From assembly GCA_963789565.1 (NCBI GenBank), contig CAWBKX010000002.1:620001-684000 (forward strand): a stretch of 64,000 nt of DNA, given 5' to 3'. Every line of letters starts with the position of its first letter. Position 1 is the stretch's first letter. This document shows, piece after piece, positions 27,119 through 41,900 of this stretch. Below the pieces are notes generated by a model. That model worked only from the letters and a program-made list of their open reading frames with translations, did no database searches and had not been told where the DNA came from. Position numbers and translations under genes: made by a program. The DNA comes from CALAGB01 sp963789565 (GTDB taxonomy: Bacteria; Chloroflexota; Chloroflexia; Thermomicrobiales; Thermomicrobiaceae).

Positions 27119-29314
27119 ATGGCCGCACATCAAATCCAGGAATTGCTCTACGGTCACGACCCAGACGAGCGCATCGTTTCGGTCGAATACGCGCGCAACG
27201 GCACGATGGAGCTGTTTCGTCGCGCCGAGGATGGGGCAGTCTCGTCGGAGTTCGTGCCGTTCACGCCCTGGTTCATTACCACGACCGACGGATCGCATGC
27301 CGCGAAGACCGCGAAGGTCGATCAGTTGCAGGGCGACTTGCCTCTCAACCAGCGGCTTTCCTTTCCTTCGTGGTCCAATTATCGGGATGATCTCGAACGA
27401 GTCGTCAACGAAAAGCAGGCCGCGCACCGTTTCAATCAGCCGACCGACCAGTTTCTGATCGACAGTGGAAAGACGCTTTTCAAGGGACTGTCCTTTGACG
27501 ATCTGGTGCGGATGCAGATCGATATCGAAACTGTCGGACTCGATCCGTCGGATTCCGCTGCCCGCATTCTGGCCATCGCGTTGTCGACCAACCGTGGTGA
27601 GTCGACCGTTATCGCAACGGGAGATATGAGCGAAGCCGAGGCGTTGCAGTCGTTGACGGCCTGGATCGAACGAGTCGACCCCGATGTCATCGAGGGTCAC
27701 AACATCTACAACTTCGATCTCCCGTTCCTGATGCGTCGGGCTGAAGAGCATGGCATCACGCTCAGTTGGGGACGAGACGGCAGTTCTCCGAGAGAAGCGG
27801 GAACTCGCCGTTTCAAATCGGGTCCGCGCTCGATTCCGTTTCAGTTCATCGCCATCCACGGTCGCCACATCGTCGACACGTATCAGCAGATACAGCGCTA
27901 CGACTACTCGGGTGAGATGCAAAGCTATGGGCTGAAGGAGTCGGTGGATGCGTTGGGGCTGACCAAGACGGACCGCGTCTTCGTACCAGGCCACCTGATC
28001 GCGTCGCTGTGGGAGACTGATCGCAAACGCATCATCGCCTATGCGCTTGACGATGTTCGGGACGTTGCTCTTCTCAGCGATCTCGCGACGCCGACCGAGT
28101 TCTATCAGACGCAGATCCTGCCTCGCAGCTTTCAACGCGTTGCCACCGGCGGGCCAGGCGAAAAGATCAATCTTCTGATGTCACGGGTCTATCTCTCCGA
28201 GAACCACAGCATGCCTCTCCCGAGCCCGTCGCGTGGATATCCGGGCGGATACACTGAGGTACGGCGGGTCGGGGTATTCAAGCCAGTAGTGAAGTGTGAC
28301 GTAGAGAGTCTGTATCCGGCAATCATGCTCGTTGACCGCATCAAGCCCGCGAGTGACGTCCTCGACGTCTATTTGCCTCTGCTCGACGTCTTGACTTCCC
28401 GCCGCCTTACGGCCAAGAACGCCGCTCGTCATTCGAATGGCGAAGAGCGGGCCAGATGGAATGGGCTGCAATCGAGCTTCAAGGTGCTGATCAATTCGTT
28501 TTCAGGATACCTTGGCTACAACCGCGCGCTATTCAACGATTTCGAGGCCGCATCACGTATTACGTTACGAGGGCAGGACTTGATCCAGCGCGTGGTTCGG
28601 GAGCTTGAGGCAACAGGCTCCGAAGCCATCGAAATCGATACCGATGGAGTCTATTTTAAACCGCCCACTTCGATCTCGACGGAAGAGACTGAAGAGGAAT
28701 ATGTCGCCGCGATCTCCAGCAAACTGCCACAGGGAATCAACCTCGCGTTCGATGGCAGTTATGTCGGTATGGCGTCACTTCGAACGAAGAATTACGCACT
28801 TCTCGGACACGACAGCCGCATGATCCTCAAGGGGAGCGGGCTCCGCAGTCGACGAGAAGAGCGCGTGCTGCGCAGATTCTTGGAGGACGCGGCGCGCGCG
28901 TTAATCGAGGGATCATCGACGCAGGTTCGCGATCTGTATCTCGATACGGCGCTCGCCATTCAGCAGCGAAGACTCGAGCCTGAAGACATCGCTCGGTGGG
29001 AGACGATCACGGAGAAGACGTTCACCAGTGAGTCGAATAAGCGCGTGGCGGTAGCGGCCGAAGGAGAACGAATCGGCGAGCGGGTGCCCGTCTATCAGCG
29101 AGCCGGCGGAAACCTGGCTCGATTGGATGAATACGATCACGATGAGGACGTGGACTATCTTCTACGCCGCCTGAACGACATGGGGCGTCGTTTCGAGCCA
29201 CTTTTCACCGGCGATCTCTCGTTCGATTACGTCTTTCCGAAACTCACGTGGCGAACCGACATCGAAGCAATCCGGCAGCAGCAGCCGACGCAGCAACTCT
29301 CGCTGTTCGACTGA
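27119..29314 (+). CDS. family-B DNA polymerase with 3'-5' exonuclease domain and C-terminal beta-clamp motif
   Basis: 731 residues. Exonuclease motifs are intact: Exo I QIDIETVG (Asp135, Glu137), Exo II NIYNFD (Asp200), Exo III YALDD (Tyr308, Asp312). Polymerase motifs: A CDVESLYP (Asp394), B FKVLINSFSGYLGY, C EIDTDGVYF (Asp507, Asp509) with Gly in place of the usual Ser after the second Asp, and a LRTKNYALL (KxY) motif. The protein ends QQLSLFD, a near-perfect bacterial sliding-clamp binding motif, suggesting it works with DnaN. It is shorter than replicative B-family enzymes. Probable role in repair or lesion bypass, as for E. coli Pol II (inference). Confidence 0.9.
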   Translation: MAAHQIQELLYGHDPDERIVSVEYARNGTMELFRRAEDGAVSSEFVPFTPWFITTTDGSHAAKTAKVDQLQGDLPLNQRLSFPSWSNYRDDLERVVNEKQAAHRFNQPTDQFLIDSGKTLFKGLSFDDLVRMQIDIETVGLDPSDSAARILAIALSTNRGESTVIATGDMSEAEALQSLTAWIERVDPDVIEGHNIYNFDLPFLMRRAEEHGITLSWGRDGSSPREAGTRRFKSGPRSIPFQFIAIHGRHIVDTYQQIQRYDYSGEMQSYGLKESVDALGLTKTDRVFVPGHLIASLWETDRKRIIAYALDDVRDVALLSDLATPTEFYQTQILPRSFQRVATGGPGEKINLLMSRVYLSENHSMPLPSPSRGYPGGYTEVRRVGVFKPVVKCDVESLYPAIMLVDRIKPASDVLDVYLPLLDVLTSRRLTAKNAARHSNGEERARWNGLQSSFKVLINSFSGYLGYNRALFNDFEAASRITLRGQDLIQRVVRELEATGSEAIEIDTDGVYFKPPTSISTEETEEEYVAAISSKLPQGINLAFDGSYVGMASLRTKNYALLGHDSRMILKGSGLRSRREERVLRRFLEDAARALIEGSSTQVRDLYLDTALAIQQRRLEPEDIARWETITEKTFTSESNKRVAVAAEGERIGERVPVYQRAGGNLARLDEYDHDEDVDYLLRRLNDMGRRFEPLFTGDLSFDYVFPKLTWRTDIEAIRQQQPTQQLSLFD

Positions 29315-29330
29315 TCCGTTAAACACAAAG

Positions 29331-29358
29331 AACCCTGGTCGAGGAATCGACCAGGGTT
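29331..29358 (-). terminator. rho-independent terminator of the rRNA operon
   Basis: A perfect 12-bp stem (AACCCTGGTCGA / TCGACCAGGGTT) with loop GGAA. Read on the minus strand it is followed by CTTTGTGTTT. It lies directly after tRNA-fMet and between it and polB, so it may also stop polB transcripts. Confidence 0.85.
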
Positions 29359-29367
29359 CGGCTGGGG

Positions 29368-29439
<72 letters not shown>

Positions 29440-29484
29440 ATACTGGGAGCCAGGGGAGGTGACGGAGTGAGTCGTCCCTGACAT

Positions 29485-29607
29485 GTGCGCGCGACGGCCT
29501 CGCCTCCCACGCGGTCGCCCGCGCAGTACTCTCCGGCGCTGGCGCCGGGCACGACCCGGTTCGGGATGGGACGGGGTGGTTCGACGCCGCTCTCGGCCAC
29601 GCGCACA
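29485..29607 (-). rRNA. rrf: 5S ribosomal RNA
   Basis: About 120 nt. The conserved 5S loop CCCATCCCGAAC is present, and TGTGCGCG / CGCGCACA closes helix I. The complementarity continues outward for a total of about 18 bp (29474-29491 with 29600-29617), a processing stem for the precursor. Ends are approximate to a few bases. Confidence 0.93.
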
Positions 29608-29777
29608 TGTCAGGGACCCTCACGCGTCAGTCCCCTGATTGGGAGCACCGTTGGAAGCACTTGACACTGAAGAGTCCCGCATCTGTGGTGGCGCGGATCG
29701 GTCTGCTCGGACCGTCGCCTGCGCATGCCGCTCACGTCACCTCTCCGGCGTCCGGATCGGAGGTGGCGGGGACGTCA

Positions 29778-32770
<2,993 letters not shown>

Positions 32771-32973
32771 TCAACATCCCGTCACACCCACCTCCCGGTT
32801 CCCCGACAGATGCCGTCAACGGCACGCCCAGTCCGACGCTCCGAGTCATCGTCACTCGCACCAACACAGATGCTCGACTTCTTCGGTGTCGTTCTGCTTC
32901 CTTCGCATGGTGCTCCCATGCGCTCCCTTGTTAAGGTGCTTTCCCGCAATCCCGTTTTCGGGGATGGGGAAAC

Positions 32974-33048
<75 letters not shown>

Positions 33049-33069
33049 ATCGTGAAAAAGACCGCCTGG

Positions 33070-33143
33070 TGGGCGTTCGTGGACTCGAACCACGGGCCTC
33101 ACCCTTATCAGGGGTGTGCTCTCACCAACTGAGCTAAACGCCC
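33070..33143 (-). tRNA. tRNA-Ile(GAT)
   Basis: 74-nt cloverleaf: acceptor GGGCGTT / AACGCCC, anticodon loop CTGATAA (GAT), T arm CGTGG-TTCGAGT-CCACG, discriminator A. CCA is encoded next to it (33067-33069), unlike the other three tRNAs here. Spacer tRNA pair Ile-Ala is the classic arrangement. Confidence 0.97.
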
Positions 33144-33161
33144 ATTCGGCCCTTGGCCGCT

Positions 33162-33178
33162 GAAGCGTGATCGAGTGC
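33162..33178 (-). other. 16S precursor processing stem, 3' arm
   Basis: A 17-base segment (plus strand GAAGCGTGATCGAGTGC) exactly complementary to 34954-34970 on the other side of 16S. In the transcript these pair to loop out the 16S precursor, the usual RNase III substrate. Confidence 0.8.
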
Positions 33179-33370
33179 TTGCTTGGATCGTGATAAACGT
33201 CGAGCACATCGGAATTGGAATACCCAGCTCTCTGGCCCTCGACTCATCTGACGATGAGCGTCCACAGGCGAGAGGTCCACTGAACTTCCAACCCTTTCGT
33301 GTCGCTTGGACACGGCGCGTTCGACGGCTGACCTGGAAGTAGCCCTGGTCACCCAGGACGAGCTCCCTAG

Positions 33371-34876
<1,506 letters not shown>

Positions 34877-35298
34877 GTTTGCTCACCGAAGTGAGCGTTG
34901 TTTCTGGTTTGTCGACCCAAGCTATCCCTCATACGATTGACTCGTACTTGGGGGCACTCGATCACGCTTCAATTGTCAAGGTGCCGATGGCATTGACCGC
35001 TCTTCGACCGTTCCTGCCGGACTGTCATCGAAGTGGTCACCGCAACGAAAGCTTCGCCCACCCATTGTGGGCTCCGCCTTGTTTGATTCGGGAGTGGTTC
35101 GAATTTCTCGATCCCGCCCTCCAGCGGCATCGCGTAGTATAGCACAGGCCATAGGAGGTGTCCAACCAATTTAATATTTGGCTTGCCAGTCAGGCACCGC
35201 AGCATGATCCGCTGACCGTCTACCCAACTGGTCGAATCGGGAGACGGATTCGAGTCGGAATTCCCAACGCGGTGCGGACATGTTGCGCTTGTCTACGA
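34877..35298 (-). other. rRNA operon leader and promoter region
   Basis: About 250 nt of transcribed leader. It contains the hairpin GCTCAC-TTCG-GTGAGC at 34881-34896 and the 5' arm of the 16S processing stem at 34954-34970. No gene seen. The remainder, to 35298, holds the promoter and the 3' flank of the convergently oriented... secreted hydrolase gene, which is read on this same minus strand and ends at 35299. Confidence 0.7.
35136..35165 (-). promoter_or_regulatory. rRNA operon promoter
   Basis: On the minus strand: TTGGAC (35165-35160), an 18-bp spacer and TATACT (35141-35136), preceded by TGC to make an extended -10. The predicted start is near 35129, about 250 nt before 16S. Confidence 0.8.
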
Positions 35299-37527
35299 CT
35301 ACGGCGTCGCAGATGCTGGGAGCCTTGGTTGTGATAGATCGCCATTCGCATAGAACGCAGCAGTGAGTGCACCGTCAATCGCGTTTCCATACACCTGATG
35401 GCCACTTGCGTTCGGATGGATCGTTCCGTTGGTATCTCCTTGGTGCGCGAGCGACTCTCGAAAACGGACCACCCAGTGATCGTTGGCGCAGTAGCCGTGT
35501 GCAATAAACTGCGGCAGAATCCCGTCCACGAAATTCCAACCGTGGTTCAGCGCTGACGATGCCACCGCGGCGTTCAAACTCGGCAGCATGTTGGTCGACG
35601 CCCACGTCGCTTCATCGCCGGTGATACTAAACCCAAGTCTGGGCAATACTGGAATGTCTCCAAGTACCGAATCCGCGCAAATCTGGCCCGTGTCGTCGTG
35701 CATCGGGTCGTAGTACTGCGTGATATAGACGCGCTGGGGGTCTAGCGGCAACAGATTTAGCGCCGTCGCGAGTTGATCATAGGCACTCGGTAATCTCGTC
35801 AGATCACGCTCGAAACGCGTTCTGGCCGTCCCGACGCGAGCCTGATCACACCCTCTTTGCAGCAAACACCCTTGCACGACGTCCGAGAAATGCACATCGT
35901 TTGCGCCGATTGATACCAGCACGGCATCGATTTCTCGGTCACCAACGAATGCCTTTAGGGCCTGCAACTGAGGCGGCAATGGTCTGCCTCCGGTGATGCC
36001 GTCGTACGAGCCGAGAACGCCCTTGAAGATCGTTGCTCCCGAGCACGCGAGATGAATGAACGTAACTGAAGTCTTGGGATCGGCCAATTCGATGTCCGCG
36101 GCTGCTTGAGCCGGCCCGGCCGTCGCAGAGCGATGGCACTGATTGTTCTCCCATTGAGCACCGCGTGCCCCAGGGATATCCGGATTCCCCTCGCCCGAAG
36201 CAACCGAGTCCCCAATTGACACGATGAGCCAATCCTGCACCACTACGTCTTGTTGCTGCGAACCAACGACCGTTCCGTCCGGCTCCCGCAATTCTAGCTC
36301 GACCGAATATTTGCCTTCGTCAGTGAACCCGTAACTGAAGGTGCAGGTATCCGCATTCTGGGCAATCGTGTGTGAATCCCCAGCGGCGATTTCGATTCCA
36401 TCGATGTACCAGTGTTGATCCAAGCCGCTATCGCAGGAACCGTCATCTTTATACGTGAAATCGACCTCCCACTTGCCAGGATCGATCTCGAGCGGACCAT
36501 CCGGGGCAAAATAATCCGCCAGACCATCGCCATTATGATCCTGACCGTCAAAGCGATCGGGCACCGTCCAGTCAAATTCGACCGTGTCGTCGTCATTGAG
36601 GATAGAACCTATTCCGGTTCCGTTCGAGATGGTGGCGTTGACCGGACTGCTGAGCACGACGTTGAACATTTCATCCGGCTCATTACTCGTGTCGCCCACC
36701 ACCTGGATTGAAATCGTCTTACTCTGTTCGCCAGGAGCAAACGACAACGAGCCACTGGAACCAACGTAGTCCGAGCCGGCAGTTGCTGAGTCGTCTTGCG
36801 TCTCATAACCGACCGTGACCGTGTCGGTCGATGTTTCAGATAGCGTTACCGGAAATTCGAAGGCTGTCATGCCGCTGTTGCCTTCGACATCTGATACGTC
36901 TCCGATGCTGACCGTGACATCGGACGCGCTCGAAACGGATAAGGAGAAACTGAAATGCGCCTCGCTCCCCACACAACCGTCCGCTTGCGCAATTGATGTG
37001 AACGCAACCTCGCCTTCTTCTACCCTCGTTGGTACACCCATACTGATCGCAGTTCCGGGCGCGCCGCCGATCATAGGAGTCGCGGCAACCGCGGCATTTC
37101 CGCCACAACCACTCCAGCCCCACTCCCCTGTCCACGTGACGATAGCCGGGCCATCGGTAACATCGATGGTCACATCATATTCAGCCCCCGCCTTACACGG
37201 TAAGCCTCCGTACCGTCCGCCAATGCCGCCATGGGCGCTCCCGTAACCCGAGATAGCGACGTATCCGTCGTCAAACGCCTTTTGGAAATGCAAGTCCGCC
37301 AAAGCTCCAGTGACCGCAGCCCTCCCGGTCCAGTCTGAAACGGGAACAAGAGGTGGTAGCGCTTGGCTATACTGACTACCTTGCTCGGGGGTTCCAGCAC
37401 AAACCGCACCCACGCCATTCGAACCAAAATTCTCATGCAAGCCATATGCGGCAACTGGGCCAATCGCACGTGGCAGGTACGGGACCAGCAGTGTTAGAGT
37501 AAGAATGAGAAACCGGGCATACTTCAC
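35299..37527 (-). CDS. large secreted Calx-beta / SGNH (GDSL-type) hydrolase
   Basis: 742 residues from GTG 37527, which has GGAGAGGA upstream and begins a signal peptide (KYARFLILTLTLLVPYLP). The frame is open to 37635 but without a better start. An N-terminal Gly-rich unknown domain is followed by a Calx-beta domain (about 215-315: SIGDVSDVEGNSG, TVGYETQDDSATAGSDYV, DEMFNVVLSSP), a PKD-like beta domain, then a C-terminal SGNH hydrolase (about 460-735): block I VSIGDSVASGEG, LACSGAT, SIGANDVHF and HPNASGHQVYG. The SGNH residues point to an esterase acting outside the cell on lipid or polysaccharide esters. Substrate unknown. Confidence 0.85.
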   Translation of the reverse strand: MKYARFLILTLTLLVPYLPRAIGPVAAYGLHENFGSNGVGAVCAGTPEQGSQYSQALPPLVPVSDWTGRAAVTGALADLHFQKAFDDGYVAISGYGSAHGGIGGRYGGLPCKAGAEYDVTIDVTDGPAIVTWTGEWGWSGCGGNAAVAATPMIGGAPGTAISMGVPTRVEEGEVAFTSIAQADGCVGSEAHFSFSLSVSSASDVTVSIGDVSDVEGNSGMTAFEFPVTLSETSTDTVTVGYETQDDSATAGSDYVGSSGSLSFAPGEQSKTISIQVVGDTSNEPDEMFNVVLSSPVNATISNGTGIGSILNDDDTVEFDWTVPDRFDGQDHNGDGLADYFAPDGPLEIDPGKWEVDFTYKDDGSCDSGLDQHWYIDGIEIAAGDSHTIAQNADTCTFSYGFTDEGKYSVELELREPDGTVVGSQQQDVVVQDWLIVSIGDSVASGEGNPDIPGARGAQWENNQCHRSATAGPAQAAADIELADPKTSVTFIHLACSGATIFKGVLGSYDGITGGRPLPPQLQALKAFVGDREIDAVLVSIGANDVHFSDVVQGCLLQRGCDQARVGTARTRFERDLTRLPSAYDQLATALNLLPLDPQRVYITQYYDPMHDDTGQICADSVLGDIPVLPRLGFSITGDEATWASTNMLPSLNAAVASSALNHGWNFVDGILPQFIAHGYCANDHWVVRFRESLAHQGDTNGTIHPNASGHQVYGNAIDGALTAAFYANGDLSQPRLPASATP

Positions 37528-37745
37528 GATCGGCCGTCCTCTCCTGTCTAAAGTCAAGCCGGTACAAGTCCTCTTCATACCGTCGGCGTCACGCCTCGAA
37601 TCCGAACAGCGCACGACTGACACACACTGCCTCAACAGACCGTGTCGGTGAATTGCTTCGGTCGACGCCAGTGCCTATCGGTTGCACGCCCAAGCCGCCT
37701 TGATCGCGTTAGCGGTCGTTGGGACTGAACGCGAGCCGTTTCGCC

Positions 37746-37970
37746 TCAAAGATCGACCTCGAGTGACACGTTGATATCATCGCGACCGCCACGCCGGATT
37801 TCCTGAGGCACAGTGCCAAGTATCAGATCAGCCAAGATCCCCTTGAGCACTTCAATCAAACCGTCACAGCGCTCTGGCAATTCTTGGAACAGTGTCGTTT
37901 CAGACCACGAACCAGCAGCATCAATTCGTATGAGCGACGCCGTGACACCGATCAGACTCTGCGTACGCAC
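37746..37970 (-). CDS. small protein of unknown function downstream of the collagen-like gene
   Basis: 74 residues from GTG. No recognised family; mixed hydrophobic pattern (GLIEVLKGILADLILGTV), no signal peptide or membrane helix. It begins two bases after the stop of the collagen-like frame, which suggests coupling, but its ribosome-binding site is poor. It may be a chance frame. Confidence 0.35.
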   Translation of the reverse strand: MRTQSLIGVTASLIRIDAAGSWSETTLFQELPERCDGLIEVLKGILADLILGTVPQEIRRGGRDDINVSLEVDL

Positions 37971-37972
37971 CT

Positions 37973-38606
37973 CTACTGCGGCGTTCCATTCAACGTCAGC
38001 ACCGTGCCGGAGATCGTCGTAGTTCCGGTGCTACTCACCGTCACACTGCCTACACCCTCCACGGTCACCACGTTTGCTGATATGAAGACGTGACCAGTGG
38101 AAAGTTCAATGTGGGCCCCAGTAACGGTGTCCTTCATCTTGATTCCTGAGTCGTCAACGGTGAGCTCAAAGAGACCATTTGGACTGGCGAACGTACCAGA
38201 GAAGCTGCCGTCAGCCCCATCTGCCATCTTGGCCGCCCGCACCCGCAGGTCCCTGCGGACCGACGTCTCCCTGGGCACCCTGAGGACCTGCTAGGCCCTG
38301 GGTTCCGGCATCCCCCTGAGCGCCTTGTGGTCCTGCGGGACCTTGCACACCCGTGTCGCCCTGCGGACCCTGTGGACCAACAGGCCCTTGCTGGTTCCAC
38401 GAAATTCGAGTCTCGTTGCGCCTGCACGAGTCATGGTCGCCCAAGATGTGAATTGTTCCACTGTCGTTATTGACGCAAGCGTAGTAGACCGTGTCTCGTT
38501 CGTGAGCCATCGCCAGCGTCCCCGCTCCGACGACCGTTCCGAGAACAAAGGTGCCAAGCACCAGTACCACACGGAGCTTCCCTGTTAACAATCTGAACAG
38601 CCGCAT
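37973..38606 (-). pseudogene. secreted collagen-like protein, interrupted by a frameshift
   Basis: From ATG 38606: a signal or anchor segment (VVLVLGTFVLGTVVGAGTL), a Cys-containing domain (YYACVNNDSGTIHIL, CRRNETRISWNQQG), then Gly-X-Y repeats (GPVGPQGPQGDTGVQGPAG and onward), stopping at 38211. The sensible continuation (DGADGSFSGTFASPNGLFEL, then a repetitive beta-rich tail ending SGTVLTLNGTPQ) is in another frame ending at 37973. The frames join near 38215-38222, where restoring two bases would keep the Gly-X-Y register (GQD-GAD-GAD-GSF). The beta-rich end resembles spike or needle tips. Either a real break or a sequencing error. Confidence 0.75.
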
Positions 38607-38881
38607 CTACCCTCCCCATTTCGGTGTCGCACCAAGGCGTGACCTCGTCGACGAACAGGACTACAATGGACGTCAATACTTGTAAAGACAGCGCGATTTA
38701 CACCGATGACGGCTCGAACTTAAGGGCTCACGCGCACGGCGAACAATCGGCGCTTCAGTCGGTGCGCGCGCGATCCGACCGACCAAGGTCTGCTTAACGA
38801 ACGAAGTTCGTTCCGCTGCCATCTGGCGCGGCGATTTTCTCGGTGGCCCTGTCACCAACCATACGCGGCCAACGTTTGCAA
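38607..38881. other. divergent region between the collagen-like gene and the SARP-like regulator
   Basis: Nearly 300 bp with no convincing gene. Apart from the direct-repeat operator at its right end I see no clear promoter hexamers. Confidence 0.4.
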
Positions 38882-38891
38882 AACGTTTGCA
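38871..38891 (+). promoter_or_regulatory. direct-repeat operator, two AACGTTTGCA copies with 11-bp period
   Basis: AACGTTTGCA at 38871-38880 and again at 38882-38891, centre-to-centre 11 bp. SARP regulators are known to bind direct repeats spaced by one helical turn. The second copy ends at the ribosome-binding site AGGAG of the SARP-like gene, so binding there could also hinder its own expression. Confidence 0.55.
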
Positions 38892-38900
38892 GGAGCGGTT

Positions 38901-41900
38901 GTGCACACAGGAGCGACGTCGACGTGCGGAAGTGTCCCGAGCAGTGGTGAGAAACCTCCATCAGAGGAGTGCTTCCTCCGCATCTTCCTGCTCGGCGAAT
39001 TCCGGGTAGAAATCAATGGCAGGGCTGTTCCGCCGACTGCATGGCGACTGGGCAAGGCGCGAAGCCTGATCCAGATGTTGGCATTGGCGCCTGGGCGCAC
39101 GCTACACCGTGAACAGGTCATGGAAGCGCTCTGGCCCGACGCTGATCCGCGAGTCGCTGCCGACAACTATCGACAAGTGGTGCACGCGGCACGACGAGCG
39201 CTACGCGACACATCAGACGACGGGATCGACCATGAGCCGATGCTGCTGGTGCGCGGCGGAACCGTCACACTCAAATCACACGGTTCTATGTGGATCGACG
39301 TTGATGCCTATGCAGACGCGGCTGCCGAAGCACGTAGCTCGCGTAACCCGTCCGATATTCACGCGGCCCTCAAACTCTGGAGTGCGGAACTGCTGCCGGC
39401 GAATCCCTATGAGGAATGGCTGTGGGATCGGCGCGTCGCGCTGCACGAAACCGCAATGTGGTTGCTCAATAGGTTGGCGGAAATACAGGAAGCTCGCGGG
39501 AACGTCACCGAAGCCATAGAGACACTTCAGCGACTCGTCGAATTGGAACCCGCTCACGAAGTCGCACATGTCGGGCTCATGCGTTTGTTCGTGTCCACCG
39601 GCAGACCGAGCCTGGCGAAAAGACAGTACTCGCTTCTTCAGCAAGCGCTGCTGTCACATCTCGATGCTGAGCCAAGCGTCTCAACTCGACAGTTGTTCGA
39701 CGATATTGCTACTGGGCAGGTCGCCAACGACAACACTCCCAAAATCATTCCGTTACACTCGTCACTCCCAAAATCGATGACGAGCTTCATCGGCCGCAAC
39801 GCTGACGTGACTCAGGTGTCCGAGCACGTTCGAACCGAGCGCTTGGTGACATTGACCGGTGCAGGAGGTTGCGGCAAGTCGCGCCTGGCGTTGGAAGTGG
39901 CAACGAAGCTCAGATCAGAGTTCTCTGACGGCGTCGGATTTATTGAACTTGCCGCGGTTAGTGATCCGAAGCTCGTTCCGCAGACAGTCGCCGCGGCGCT
40001 CGAGATCGACAGCGGCACGCGGCGTTCTTCCGCAAAAACGGTTGCCGAATCCCTTCGGACACACCGTGCGCTGATCGTGCTGGACAACTGCGAACATCTT
40101 ATTGATGCCTGCGCGGCATTTGTTGCTGAATTGCTCGCCGAGTGTTCTAACCTTCACATCCTGGCCACGAGCCAGCAGCGTCTCCGAATCGACGGCGAAT
40201 TCACGTGGAGGGTACGTTCGCTCTCAACTCCTCAGGACAACTCGGAGCCAAGCATTGACCAAGCCCTGCAAAGCGAGGCGGTTCAACTGTTCATGGATCG
40301 CGCCGTCCGCCACCGCCCGGATTTCGACCTGAATGACCGCAATGTGGAAGCGGTCGTCGAGATCGCTCGTCGCCTTGACGGGCTTCCGCTCGCGATCGAA
40401 CTCGCGGCGGCGCGAGTTAACGTGCTGTCGCCCGAAGAGATCGCTTCGCGACTGGACGAGGCGTTGCATCTACTAGTCGCAAATGATCGAGGACGATCCG
40501 AGCGACATCAGACATTGCGTGCAGCTCTGGGCTGGAGCTACGGGCTGCTATGCGAGTCGGAGCAAAAGACGTTGCGCCGCCTGGCGATCTTCGCGGGCAG
40601 CTGGTCACTGGAGGCCGCGGAGGCGGTAGTTGTCGACGAGCACGCGGCACGTGAGGACGTCATGAACCTGCTGTCCAACTTGACTGACCGTTCGCTCGTG
40701 CAGGCTCTCGAGCTCAATGGCGAATCACGCTATCACCTTCTGGATACCGTCCGTCAGTATGCGATGGAACAGCTCCAACAGAGGGGCGAAGCAGGTATCC
40801 TACGACAGCGACACGCCCGACATTATGCGTCGCTGTCGGATACGGCTGAGGCTGCGCTTCATGGCCCCGATCAGGCTGCCTGGCTGGAGACGTTCGACGT
40901 TGAGATCGACAATGTCCGCGCCGCGCTAGCGTGGGCGCGCGAGGTTGCGAATGCCGGCATCGGGCTTCGATTGTGCTGGGGTATGTGGCGCTTTTGGAAC
41001 GCGCGCGGGTACCTGGATGAGGGACGGGGCTGGATGACGAGCTTCCTTGCCCTACAATATGAGCCCTGCGACGTGGCGGCGCGAGTTGGGGTCCTGTTCA
41101 CGGCCGCGCGCTTTAATATGTTGCAGAGCGACGATTCCAAGGCACGTGAGCTGGCAAGCCAGTGCCTATCTGCTGCGGAAAGAATTGGGGACACATACAA
41201 CGTTTCCGGAGCCTTGACCGTTCTGGGTCACATAAGCCTGCGACATGGCGAGCTCGAAATGGCGAAGAGATCATACGAAGACGCGCTCTCGGTACGCCGC
41301 GACTCCGGGGACGATTGGGGCGTTGGAATCTCGCTGATGAGCTTGGCCAGGCTCGCGCACGCTGACGGCGACCTTCAGCGTGCGGCCGAACTCTATGATG
41401 AGGCTCGTTCGATCTTTCTCGAAGCCGGCGACGCCGAAAACGCCGCGTTTTCTCTCTATCGTCGCGGCAGCGTATCTCTGGATCTCGGCCGGTTGTCAGA
41501 GGCGGAGACGCTGCTCGAGGACGGGATGGATGAATTGCTGCTCGTTGAAAACCGGCTTCACACCATTGAGTGCCTGATGTACCTCGCGCGCGCAGCGATA
41601 GAACGCAACAATCCAAATCATGCTCGTCAACTATTCGCACAAGCAATCGAATCAGCTCACCAATATCGAGCACTTCAGGATGTCGTGACGGGGCTCGAGG
41701 GTCTGGCCTATCTCGCTGCGGTCGATGGCAAGGCCGCCATCGCGCTGTCACTGGCTTCCGCTGCCGAGCGCATCAGCGCCACGACGCGTGAGCCAACAAT
41801 AGGTCATGCGCTGTATGGATTCAGAGTTGTGATGGAGTCCGCTCGCTGCTCACTCTCCCCCGGAGAGCAGGCGGCGGCGACGACTCGCGGCCAACTAATG

